Below are positions 10,069 through 17,426 of a stretch of 56,714 nucleotides of DNA, one piece after another. A model generated the notes under the pieces. That model was given only the letters and a program-made list of their open reading frames with translations. It was not told the DNA's origin and did no database searches. A program made the position numbers and the translations under genes. The first letter of the stretch is position 1. Each line of letters starts with the position of its first letter. Source of the DNA: Streptomyces oceani (GTDB taxonomy: Bacteria; Actinomycetota; Actinomycetes; Streptomycetales; Streptomycetaceae); the NCBI RefSeq assembly GCF_001751245.1, contig NZ_LJGU01000114.1, positions 324,828-381,541 of the forward strand. The letters are read 5' to 3'.

Positions 10069-10244
10069 GGAGTCCTCGTTCTTCCGGGCGGATGGGCACG
10101 GCAGGGCCCTGGGGATTTGAGTGCCGGGGCCGTACGGCGGCCGACGGGACGGGCTCGCCGCACCGTTCGTGCTCCGGGTGCCGCTGCACGGCGCGTGTCA
10201 CGCGCCGTTCGGTTGTGGTGTGCGGTCGGATTCGGGGTCGGTCC

Positions 10245-11177
10245 TCAGAGGTTCGTCAGGTCGACGGGAATGCGTGACTCGGCGCCGTCCCGCAGCACGG
10301 TTCCCTCGATCAGGCCGTACGGCCGGTCGGCAGCGTAGTAGACGGCCCCGTCGGCGGCTGCGTTGCTGATGTCGAACGGCTCCAGATCCACCCGAAAATG
10401 ATGCTTGTTCGGCATGGAGAAGCGGATCTCGTCGATCTCCGCGCGACTGTTGATCACCCGCGCACCCATCTGGTAAAGGGTCTGCTGTAGGGAGAGCGAA
10501 TAGGTTTCGGCGAATGCCTGCAGCAGGTGCTTCTTCGTCTGTGCGTAGGACTTGTTCCAGTTCGGCGGACGCTGCTCGGAATCGACCCAGTTGTGCCGCC
10601 AGACTCCGGTGACCTCCGTCGCCAGAATACGGTCGTAGTCCTCCTGGAGCGTGGTGTAGCGGTCCTTGATGTAACCCCAGAACTCCGAGTGCGTGGAGTT
10701 CAGCACGGTCAGCCCGCTCAGGCCGCTGAGCACCTCCCAGTCCGTGCCGTCGAAGGTGATCTGGGCGGTACGCGTCTCCTGGCCCTGCCGTACGAACGAG
10801 TGCCGAACCTCGTCCGCGCCGATGAACCGGGAGTTCGCGTCCGAGGTCGCGATGCGCTCCCAGGCGTACTCGGACACCCGGATACGAGCCCGCCCGATCG
10901 GCTCCTGACTCGTAACGAAATGCCGCGCGAGCCGAATGCCGAAATCCTCGGGAGAATCGATGCCGTGCTCCTTCGCGAAGGCGTACACGGTGTTCTTGGT
11001 GGTGTCGGTGGGCAGCACATGGGCGTTTGATCCGGAGTAGTGCACCTCGTCCAGATCACCGGAAAGGGCCACCGAGACGTTCAGGTCCCTGATGTGGTGG
11101 GTGTCGCCGTCCCGGGTGATCTTGACGACGCGGTTCTCCGCTTTGCCGTACTGGTTCTGGCCGAGAATCGTGGGCAT
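10245..11177 (-). CDS. pucL: factor-independent urate oxidase (uricase)
   Basis: Oxidises urate to 5-hydroxyisourate with O2, releasing H2O2. The 310-residue product has the typical length. It begins MPTILGQNQYGKAENRVVKI and contains the LPTDTTKNTVYAFAKEHGI segment with the catalytic Thr-Lys region, plus NSTHSEFWGYIKDRYTTL and the C-terminal SMPNKHHFRVDLEPF. Order on the minus strand is uraD, uraH, uricase, with only 7 bases between the uraH stop and the uricase start, so one transcript is expected. That transcript would start at the promoter near 12163-12203, which shares its operator with catalase, the enzyme that removes its peroxide product. Confidence 0.96.
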   Translation of the reverse strand: MPTILGQNQYGKAENRVVKITRDGDTHHIRDLNVSVALSGDLDEVHYSGSNAHVLPTDTTKNTVYAFAKEHGIDSPEDFGIRLARHFVTSQEPIGRARIRVSEYAWERIATSDANSRFIGADEVRHSFVRQGQETRTAQITFDGTDWEVLSGLSGLTVLNSTHSEFWGYIKDRYTTLQEDYDRILATEVTGVWRHNWVDSEQRPPNWNKSYAQTKKHLLQAFAETYSLSLQQTLYQMGARVINSRAEIDEIRFSMPNKHHFRVDLEPFDISNAAADGAVYYAADRPYGLIEGTVLRDGAESRIPVDLTNL

Positions 11178-11184
11178 GTGGGTG

Positions 11185-11613
11185 TCAGCTCCCTCGGTAC
11201 ACGGAGTAGCCGTACGGGTTGAGCAGCAGCGGCACGTGGTAGTGCTCGCCCTCGGCGACCGTGAAGGTGATGGTCACCTCGGGAAAGAAACTGCCACTCT
11301 CCCTTTCCGGAGAGGCGCTGTCCCTTGTGCGGGGGGCGTCCTGCTGTTCCTCGGCTGGCTTGTCTGTCGTACGGGCGAGGTACGGCCCGGTCTCGAAGGT
11401 GAGCCGCACTCGCGCCGTGCCCTCCGGCAGCGCCGGAAAGTCCCTGCAGCGCCCGTCGGCGTCGGTGCGCGAGAAGCCGTGTTCCCGCCAGTCGCCGTCG
11501 GTGGCGCCGCGCAGTTCGAGCCGCACTGCGACGTCCGGCGCCGGCCGGCCGACGCTGGTGTCCAGGATGTGCGTGGACACCGAGGTGCGTCCCGCGGGGT
11601 TCTCGCCACTCAT
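11185..11613 (-). CDS. uraH: 5-hydroxyisourate hydrolase (transthyretin-like)
   Basis: Hydrolyses 5-hydroxyisourate to OHCU, the step after uricase. It has the family N terminus VSTHILDTSVGRPA and ends in YHVPLLLNPYGYSVYRGS, with the C-terminal tetrapeptide YRGS. At 142 residues it is slightly longer than usual because of a charged insertion (about residues 85-105, rich in Glu, Ser and Arg) before SGSFFPEVTITF. The ATG at 11613 lies 7 bases after GAAGGAG; another ATG at 11619 overlaps the uraD stop but sits too close to that ribosome site. It is translationally coupled to uraD. Confidence 0.93.
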   Translation of the reverse strand: MSGENPAGRTSVSTHILDTSVGRPAPDVAVRLELRGATDGDWREHGFSRTDADGRCRDFPALPEGTARVRLTFETGPYLARTTDKPAEEQQDAPRTRDSASPERESGSFFPEVTITFTVAEGEHYHVPLLLNPYGYSVYRGS

Positions 11614-11615
11614 CG

Positions 11616-12125
11616 TCATGCTCCTTCGTGTGCGAGTCGGGTGAGCCGGATGCGGTTGATCTTCCGCAGTTCCGCGCGGACGCGTTCCCACTCCTGTTCC
11701 GGCGAGTTGCCCAGGCGCTCGCGCGCCGCGTCCCGCATCGCCTCGGCGCTCTGTCCGGTCGCGCAGATCAGGAAGACGTGTCCGAACCGCTCCTGGTAGG
11801 CGAGGTTCAACTCGAGCAGTTCCTCCCGCAGTTCCTCGGAGGCGCCGGCCATGCCGCGCTGCTCGCGAGTCGAGGCCGGGTCGCCCGGCTTCGGTCGGCC
11901 GATGGGCGGGTGCGCGGACATGGCCTCCGCCAGGTCCATCGACGTGAGCGCCGAGGTCGCCAGGTCACTGCCCTGGCACAGCGCGTCGGCGTCGGCGTAC
12001 GGCCGCCCGTCGAGCAGCCGGTCACTCCAGGCAGTCGACGCGCACACCTCGTGCAACGCGTCGCGCGCGGGGGCCGGTTCGGCACTGTTGAACCAGGTCA
12101 GACCCGGAGTGGGAGTCGAAGTCAC
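11616..12125 (-). CDS. uraD: OHCU decarboxylase
   Basis: Decarboxylates 2-oxo-4-hydroxy-4-carboxy-5-ureidoimidazoline to S-allantoin, completing urate conversion. The 169-residue protein has the family features FNSAEPAPARDALHEVCAS at the N terminus, an AHPPIG segment with the conserved histidine, and ELNLAYQERFGHVFLICATG. It starts at a GTG (12125) preceded by GGAGG and is the first gene of the minus-strand urate operon. Its stop overlaps the uraH start region. A strong promoter with an operator shared with catalase and malate synthase lies about 40 bases upstream. Confidence 0.93.
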   Translation of the reverse strand: MTSTPTPGLTWFNSAEPAPARDALHEVCASTAWSDRLLDGRPYADADALCQGSDLATSALTSMDLAEAMSAHPPIGRPKPGDPASTREQRGMAGASEELREELLELNLAYQERFGHVFLICATGQSAEAMRDAARERLGNSPEQEWERVRAELRKINRIRLTRLAHEGA

Positions 12126-12162
12126 GGGGGCCTCCGAGGCCGTGGGGCTTTCGGGATGGGAA

Positions 12163-12203
12163 TAGCTAAGTGCCCGCCGAAGCAGACGTCAACACTTTGT
12201 TGA
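12163..12203 (-). promoter_or_regulatory. promoter and palindromic operator of the urate operon
   Basis: Read on the minus strand, TCAACAAAGTGTTGA (12203-12189) is a near-perfect palindrome whose right half runs into the -35 hexamer TTGACG (12192-12187). After an 18-bp spacer comes TAGCTA (12168-12163) as -10. The catalase promoter has exactly the same layout, so a shared regulator is likely. Confidence 0.65.
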
Positions 12204-12477
12204 AATTCTTCGGAACTTCTCCCCACGGCCCCGCCGGAAACAGTGACCGCACCTCTCCGAGCCGGGACAGCCCGCACGCGAGCGACGCGAAGGACACGAC
12301 TACACACCGTGGATGCCGGCATGCGCCAGGTATCCGAGAAGCGGTTTCCGCCGTGTCGGTCACCACACTTTTTTCGTGACCCACAAAAGGCCGCTGACCT
12401 GGTGTTATACCGAAGACACCGGCACCCCTGGCTCAGCCGTCGGAATTTCCCTCGCCGGCGGGTCTTGCCCGACAGGG

Positions 12478-12493
12478 TTAGTACGTGTTCGGA
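12478..12493 (+). promoter_or_regulatory. candidate nic operator ahead of nicX
   Basis: TTAGTACGTGTTCGGA matches TTAGTACGTACTCGGA upstream of nicE (23509-23524) at 14 of 16 positions. The only MarR regulator of the cluster lies just before nicE, so this is proposed as its binding site. The match is seen; binding is inferred. Confidence 0.5.
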
Positions 12494-12671
12494 TCAATTT
12501 CATCAGGACGCCGGCTCACCCTCACCGCCGGTTGCCCAGACCGCAGCACGAAGGCTCTCCGAGCCGCGGATCCTCCTCGGAGCGTCTCCCCGTCGCCCGC
12601 GTGCCCCGCCACCGCCCACATCGGAACGCCACTGGCGGCTCCGTATCCGATTTAACCGGGAAGAGGTTGTT

Positions 12672-13703
12672 ATGTTCGACTTTTCGTCCGTGGACCTCCT
12701 GGACGCGTTCACCCGTGAGCTCCAGCTCTGCAAGGTACGAGAGGGCGAGCACGTGGTGGTCCTCTCCGAACCGGGAAGCCGCGGCGACTACGTCGCCGCC
12801 GCGTTCGGCGCGGCGAAGACCCTGGGCGCGCGCGTGATCGCGGCGACCGTGCCGGGCGGCAACCCCGACCCCTCACCGAGCACCCACACGGGGGCCGGCC
12901 CCGGCCTGTCCTCGGTGCTGGACGACGAGGCTGCGCAGGACCTGCTGAAGTCCGCCGACCTGGTCGTGGACCTCACCCGGGAGGGCTTCATCCACGCTCC
13001 CGTGCAGCAGGAGATCCTCAAGACCGGCACCCGCATCATCTTCGTCTGCGACGCCCCCGACGTGCTGATCCGCAACCTCCCCAAGGAGGGTGACAAGGCC
13101 CTCGTCGAGCGGGAGGCGGCGCTGATGAAACGTTCATCCACAATGCGCGTCACCTCCGTCGCCGGCACCGACCTGACCGTGCAGTTGCAGAACGCCCACC
13201 CCGAGTACCAGGTCGGCTTCGCCGACGACCCGGGCCGCTGGGACCACTGGCCGAGCACGATGGTGCTGTGCTGGCCGGAGATCTCCGACGGCCGGATCGT
13301 GCTGGCCGAGGGCGACATCCTGCTGCCGTTCAAGGAGTACGTGCGCGCCCCCGTCACCCTGGAGGTCGCGGGCGGCCACATCACGGACATCAAGGGCGGC
13401 GCGGACGCCAAGATGCTGGCCACCTTCCTGGACGACGCGGACGACAAGTGGGCTCGCAGCCTCTCCCACATGGGCTGGGGCCTGATGCGTAGCGCTGACT
13501 GGTTCGCCACCGCGCTGTACAGCAAGGGCGACCTGATGGGCATGGACGCCCGGGCCTTCGCCGGCAACTTCCTTTGGTCCACCGGACCGCACCCGATCCT
13601 CGGACGCGAGTCGTACGCCCACGTGGACGTCGGCATGCGGGACTGCTCCATCACCGTCGACGACACCCAGGTCGTCACGGCGGGACAGCTCACCGAGCGC
13701 TGA
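12672..13703 (+). CDS. nicX: 2,5-dihydroxypyridine 5,6-dioxygenase
   Basis: Opens the ring of 2,5-dihydroxypyridine with O2 to N-formylmaleamate. At 343 residues it is close to Pseudomonas NicX (about 350). The fold is M29-aminopeptidase-like, and the candidate iron ligands fall almost where I recall them in P. putida (H265, H318, D320): H266 in SLSHMGWG, and H317 and D319 in AHVDVGMRD. Automated annotation might call it a leucyl aminopeptidase, but the nic context argues for the dioxygenase. The ATG at 12672 follows GAAGAGG. It is the first gene of the plus-strand nic operon, 54 bases before nicC. Confidence 0.88.
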   Translation: MFDFSSVDLLDAFTRELQLCKVREGEHVVVLSEPGSRGDYVAAAFGAAKTLGARVIAATVPGGNPDPSPSTHTGAGPGLSSVLDDEAAQDLLKSADLVVDLTREGFIHAPVQQEILKTGTRIIFVCDAPDVLIRNLPKEGDKALVEREAALMKRSSTMRVTSVAGTDLTVQLQNAHPEYQVGFADDPGRWDHWPSTMVLCWPEISDGRIVLAEGDILLPFKEYVRAPVTLEVAGGHITDIKGGADAKMLATFLDDADDKWARSLSHMGWGLMRSADWFATALYSKGDLMGMDARAFAGNFLWSTGPHPILGRESYAHVDVGMRDCSITVDDTQVVTAGQLTER

Positions 13704-13757
13704 AACCCGGTCGCCGTACCGGCGGCCCCCAGACACGTCCCGAAGCATGGAGGAACA

Positions 13758-15026
13758 GTGGCGTCCAGCCAGTCGTACGAAGTGACGGTCGTCGGCGGAG
13801 GACTCGGTGGTCTCACCGCGGCCCTCGCCATGCGACAGCGCGGCATCAAGGTGACCGTGCTGGAGCAGGCCCCGCAGCTCGGAGAGGTCGGGGCGGGCAT
13901 CCAGACCGCGCCGAACGCCAGCCGGGTACTGTTCGGGCTCGGGCTGCGCAAGCAGATGGAGGCGATCCACACCGAGCCGCTGGACCAGGTTCGGCGGCGC
14001 TGGCAGGACGGCAGCATCATCGCGTTGACGCCCCTGGGAGAGCGCTGCAAGCGGGAACAGGACGCGCCGTACTGGCACTACCACCGGGCCGATCTGCACC
14101 GCGTCATCATGGACGCGTGCACGGACCCGGAGGGTTCCGGCCCGGTGGTCAACCTGCGCACCAATCAGCAGGTCACCGACCTCGACCGGAGCAACCCGCA
14201 GCGGCCGGTCGCCATCGCCGCGGACGGCACCCGCTACGAGGCGGACGCCCTCATCGGCGCGGACGGGGTCCGCTCCCAGGTCCGTGACCTGATGGGCTGC
14301 GAGGACACCCTGATCTTCTCCGGCGACATGGCCTTCCGGGCGCTGATCCCCGGCGACCTGATAGCCGCGGACCCGAGCACCCGGTGGCTGGTCGACCGGT
14401 TCCAGTCGACCATCTGGTTCGGACCGGACCGGCACCTGGTGCACTACATGATCCGGGGCGGTGAGTTCCTCAACATCGTCGCCTGCGTCCCCTGCACCGA
14501 CGAGGTCGCCGAGAAGTGGTCGGCGCCTTCCTCCCCGGATGAACTCGCCGCCGCCTTCCCCGGCTGGGACGACCGAGTGCCGGCCATGCTGTCCAAGGCC
14601 AAGGACGACGTCTCCTGCTTCGCGCTGTACCACCGGCGCCGCGACCCCGTCTGGATGGACGGCCATGTCGCCCTGCTGGGAGACGCCAGCCACGCCATGT
14701 TGCCGTACCAGGCACAGGGTGCCTCCCAGGCGATGGAGGACGCCGCCGTGCTGGCCGAGGAACTCGGCCAGGTCACCTCCGAGAACATCCCGGAGGCGCT
14801 GCGCCGCTACGTGAACCGTCGGGCCAAGCACGCCGGCATGGTTCAGGCGGCCTCCCACCAGAACCAGACCTTCTACCACTACCCCGACGGGCCCGAGCAG
14901 CGTGCTCGGGACGCCCAGCTCAAGCAGTTCGACGGCGAATCCGACGTGTCCTACGACTGGCTCTGGAGCGGAACGCCACTCAACGACCCCGACCTCGAAC
15001 GGTTCTCCTACCCGTTCGCCCGCTGA
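13758..15026 (+). CDS. nicC: 6-hydroxynicotinate 3-monooxygenase (FAD)
   Basis: A 422-residue class A flavoprotein hydroxylase, expected to decarboxylate and hydroxylate 6-hydroxynicotinate to 2,5-dihydroxypyridine using NADH and O2. It has the N-terminal dinucleotide motif VTVVGGGLGGLTAALAMRQRG, the DG motif ALIGADGVRS and the GD motif LLGDASHAMLPYQAQGASQA. It starts at a GTG (13758) after GGAGGA. Close relatives include salicylate and 3-hydroxybenzoate hydroxylases, so the substrate rests on the flanking nicX, nicF, nicD and nicE genes. Confidence 0.85.
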   Translation: MASSQSYEVTVVGGGLGGLTAALAMRQRGIKVTVLEQAPQLGEVGAGIQTAPNASRVLFGLGLRKQMEAIHTEPLDQVRRRWQDGSIIALTPLGERCKREQDAPYWHYHRADLHRVIMDACTDPEGSGPVVNLRTNQQVTDLDRSNPQRPVAIAADGTRYEADALIGADGVRSQVRDLMGCEDTLIFSGDMAFRALIPGDLIAADPSTRWLVDRFQSTIWFGPDRHLVHYMIRGGEFLNIVACVPCTDEVAEKWSAPSSPDELAAAFPGWDDRVPAMLSKAKDDVSCFALYHRRRDPVWMDGHVALLGDASHAMLPYQAQGASQAMEDAAVLAEELGQVTSENIPEALRRYVNRRAKHAGMVQAASHQNQTFYHYPDGPEQRARDAQLKQFDGESDVSYDWLWSGTPLNDPDLERFSYPFAR

Positions 15027-15097
15027 GACGCGCCCGCGGCCCTTCCCCACACAGCCGGGGCCGCGGCGTGCTCGTCCCCTCCGCACCTGGAGTCATC

Positions 15098-16540
15098 GTG
15101 AAGACTGGCGATCAGATAGTGCAGCAACTCCCCTGGAAATGGGGGGTTCAAGGCAGGATCTTCATCATCGGCGGCCTGGGCTACATGTTCGACGCCTGGG
15201 ACATCGCACTCAACGGCTTCCTCATGCCGCTGGTGGGTGCCGAGTTCGACCTCTCCCTGAGCGCCCGCGGCCTGGTCGCGACGTTCAACCTGGTGGGCAT
15301 GGCGGTAGGCGCCGTCGTATGGGGTGCCATCGCCGACCGGGTCGGACGTAAGCGAGCGTTCAGCTACACCCTGCTGATCTTCGCGCTGTTCTCGGTCCTG
15401 GGCGTCCTCTCCCCGAACTACGAGATCTTCCTGCTCTTCCGGTTCCTCGCGGGCGTCGGCCTCGGCGGCTGCATCCCCGTCGACTACGCGTTGGTCAGTG
15501 AGTTCTCCCCGAAGAAGTACCGCGGTCGTATCCTCACCGCCCTGGACCTGTGGTGGCCCATCGGCGTCACCCTCTGCGGTGTCGTGGCCACCATGATGGT
15601 GCCGCTGGACCACGGCTGGCGCTGGATGCTGGGCATGATGGTGTTCCCCGCGCTGCTGCTCTTCTGGATACGTCGCGGCGTGCCGGAGTCCCCGGTCTAC
15701 CTCACCAAGGTCGGCCGTGAGGAGGAGGCCCGCGCGGTGATCGACGACCTGGTCGCCAAGACGGGGGCCACCCCCGAGCCGTACTCCATCCCGCAGCCCG
15801 GTGCCGGCGAGGGTGACGACAGGCCCAAGGGGATACGCGCGGGCGCGCAGCAGTTCATGCGACTGTGGAAGTACAATCCGAAGATCACCTCCGTTTCCTG
15901 GCTGCTCTTCATCACCGTCCTGCTGGTCTACTACGCCGCACTGACCTGGATGCCCTCGATCCTCAAGGAGGAGGGATACGCCGACACCGCCGCGTTCACC
16001 GGCACCACGCTGATGAGCGGCATCGGCATCCTCGGCGTCGTCGCCTCCACCTGGCTGGTCGACGTCCTCGGCCGCAAGTGGCTGATCGGGCTGTCCGCCC
16101 CGCTCGCCAGCGCCGCGCTCGTCGCCTTCGCGCTGATGCTCGAGGTCAACACGGCCGCGATGATCTGGATCGGCGTCTTCGGCTTCCTGATGCAGATCAC
16201 CATCCCCGCGATGTACGCCTACGTCTCCGAGATGTACCCGACCACCCTGCGCGCCAGTGGCTTCGGCTGGGCCTCCTCGGTCAGCCGGGTCAGCACCGGA
16301 TTCGCCCCGATGCTCTTCGGTTCCCTGATGTGGCCGCAGCTCGGGCTGCCGGTCACCTTCGTCGTACTGGGTGTCGCCGTGGTGCTCGCCGTGCTCTGGA
16401 TGGCCGTCGCCGCGCCCGAGACCAACGGACTCGAACTCGACACCGTCAACGAGGACGCCGATCCCGCCACGACCACCCCGGGGGCCGGCCCGGACGACGA
16501 CACGACGGTGCCACCGAAGGCCGACCCCGTCCGCGGTTGA
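15098..16540 (+). CDS. MFS transporter, probable nicotinate uptake (NiaP-like)
   Basis: A 480-residue major-facilitator protein with about 12 membrane segments. The first loop motif GYMFDAWDIALNGFLMPLVG and the GAIADRVGRKRAF loop 2-3 signature place it in the sugar-porter/NiaP-like branch. An acidic and charged linker lies mid-protein, and the C-terminal tail is acidic (DADPATTTPGAGPDDD). The GTG at 15098 follows GGAG at 6 bases and starts MKTGDQIVQQLPWKWG; an upstream GTG at 15068 is less likely. Its position between nicC and the hydroxylase genes suggests it imports nicotinate or a related pyridine acid. Confidence 0.82.
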   Translation: MKTGDQIVQQLPWKWGVQGRIFIIGGLGYMFDAWDIALNGFLMPLVGAEFDLSLSARGLVATFNLVGMAVGAVVWGAIADRVGRKRAFSYTLLIFALFSVLGVLSPNYEIFLLFRFLAGVGLGGCIPVDYALVSEFSPKKYRGRILTALDLWWPIGVTLCGVVATMMVPLDHGWRWMLGMMVFPALLLFWIRRGVPESPVYLTKVGREEEARAVIDDLVAKTGATPEPYSIPQPGAGEGDDRPKGIRAGAQQFMRLWKYNPKITSVSWLLFITVLLVYYAALTWMPSILKEEGYADTAAFTGTTLMSGIGILGVVASTWLVDVLGRKWLIGLSAPLASAALVAFALMLEVNTAAMIWIGVFGFLMQITIPAMYAYVSEMYPTTLRASGFGWASSVSRVSTGFAPMLFGSLMWPQLGLPVTFVVLGVAVVLAVLWMAVAAPETNGLELDTVNEDADPATTTPGAGPDDDTTVPPKADPVRG

Positions 16541-16556
16541 GGAAAGGAGAGATCCG

Positions 16557-17426
16557 ATGAAACCAGCCGCGTTCACCTACCACCGCGGGCGTGACGTCGA
16601 CGGCGTGACGAGGCTGCTGCGCGAGCTCGGCGAGGACGCCAAGGTCCTCGCCGGCGGCCAGAGCCTGGTGCCGATGATGAACTTCCGGCTGGCCCGCCCC
16701 CAGCACCTCGTCGACATCGCCGGTCTGCGGGAGCTGGTCGGCATCCACAACGATCCGGACGGCGCCCTGCGCATCGGCGCCCTCACCACCCACCACGCCG
16801 TGGAAACCGCGCCGAGCACCCGCGTCGGCCGGAACCACGCCGTGGTGCGCGAGGCCATGCGGTGGGTCGGGCACCTGCCGATCCGCACCCGGGGCACCGT
16901 GGGAGGCAGCCTCGCGCACGCGGACGCCACCGCCGAGTGGTGCCTGCTCGCGATCCTGCTCGACGCCCAGCTGACCGTCCGTGGCCCGGACGGCGAACGC
17001 GCCGTTCCGGCCGCCGACTTCTTCCACGGCTACTTCACCACCGCGCTGGACTCGGACGAACTCCTCACCGAGATCGTCTTCCCGCGCCCCGCACCACACT
17101 CCGCCCTGACGGAGTTCGCGGAACGCCACGGTGACTTCGCCACCGTCTCGGCAGCGGTCAGCCTCGACCTCGCCGAGGACGGGGACACCGTACGCGGCGC
17201 CCGTATCGTCCTCGGTGGGGTGGACGCGCTGCCGGTGCGCTGCCCGGAGGCCGAGGCCGTGCTCTCCCGGGACCGGCCCGGCACGGGCGGTGTCCTGGAC
17301 GAGTGCGCCGAGGCCGCGGCCGAGCACATCGACCCGCCCAGCGACGACAACGGCAGCGCGCACTACCGCCGGCTGCTCACCCGCACCCTGGTGCGACGTG
17401 CCTGTGAGGAGGCGATGACCCGTTGA
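16557..17426 (+). CDS. molybdo-hydroxylase FAD-binding subunit (nicotinate dehydrogenase type)
   Basis: A 289-residue FAD-binding subunit of the xanthine dehydrogenase/CO dehydrogenase family that would pass electrons from the iron-sulfur subunit to its acceptor. It shows the flavin motifs AGGQSL (residues 32-37) and RTRGTVGGSLAHADATAEW, with a C-terminal CoxM-like domain. The ATG at 16557 follows GGAAAGGAGAG. Its stop overlaps the next start by four bases (TTGA), so the three subunits are translationally coupled. The P. putida NicAB enzyme, as I recall it, lacks such a subunit and uses a cytochrome domain, so the electron route here must differ. Confidence 0.88.
   Translation: MKPAAFTYHRGRDVDGVTRLLRELGEDAKVLAGGQSLVPMMNFRLARPQHLVDIAGLRELVGIHNDPDGALRIGALTTHHAVETAPSTRVGRNHAVVREAMRWVGHLPIRTRGTVGGSLAHADATAEWCLLAILLDAQLTVRGPDGERAVPAADFFHGYFTTALDSDELLTEIVFPRPAPHSALTEFAERHGDFATVSAAVSLDLAEDGDTVRGARIVLGGVDALPVRCPEAEAVLSRDRPGTGGVLDECAEAAAEHIDPPSDDNGSAHYRRLLTRTLVRRACEEAMTR

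Larger units (their letters stand above)
12126..12671. other. divergent regulatory region between uraD and nicX
   Basis: This 546-base stretch has no supported gene. It carries the uraD promoter at its left end (12163-12203, minus strand) and the candidate NicR-type site at 12478-12493 ahead of nicX. The nicX leader downstream of that site is about 180 bases and includes a CTCCGAG...CTCGGAG stem near 12554-12580. It also marks the left border of the nicotinate cluster. Confidence 0.55.

Noticed and set aside
12672..13703. NicX as a leucyl aminopeptidase
   Set aside because: The fold is aminopeptidase-like, but the two His and one Asp ligands match dihydroxypyridine dioxygenase and the neighbours are nic genes.
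13134..15086. Minus-strand 650-residue frame opposite nicX and nicC
   Set aside because: Low-complexity translation without motifs, while both plus-strand genes have catalytic residues in place.
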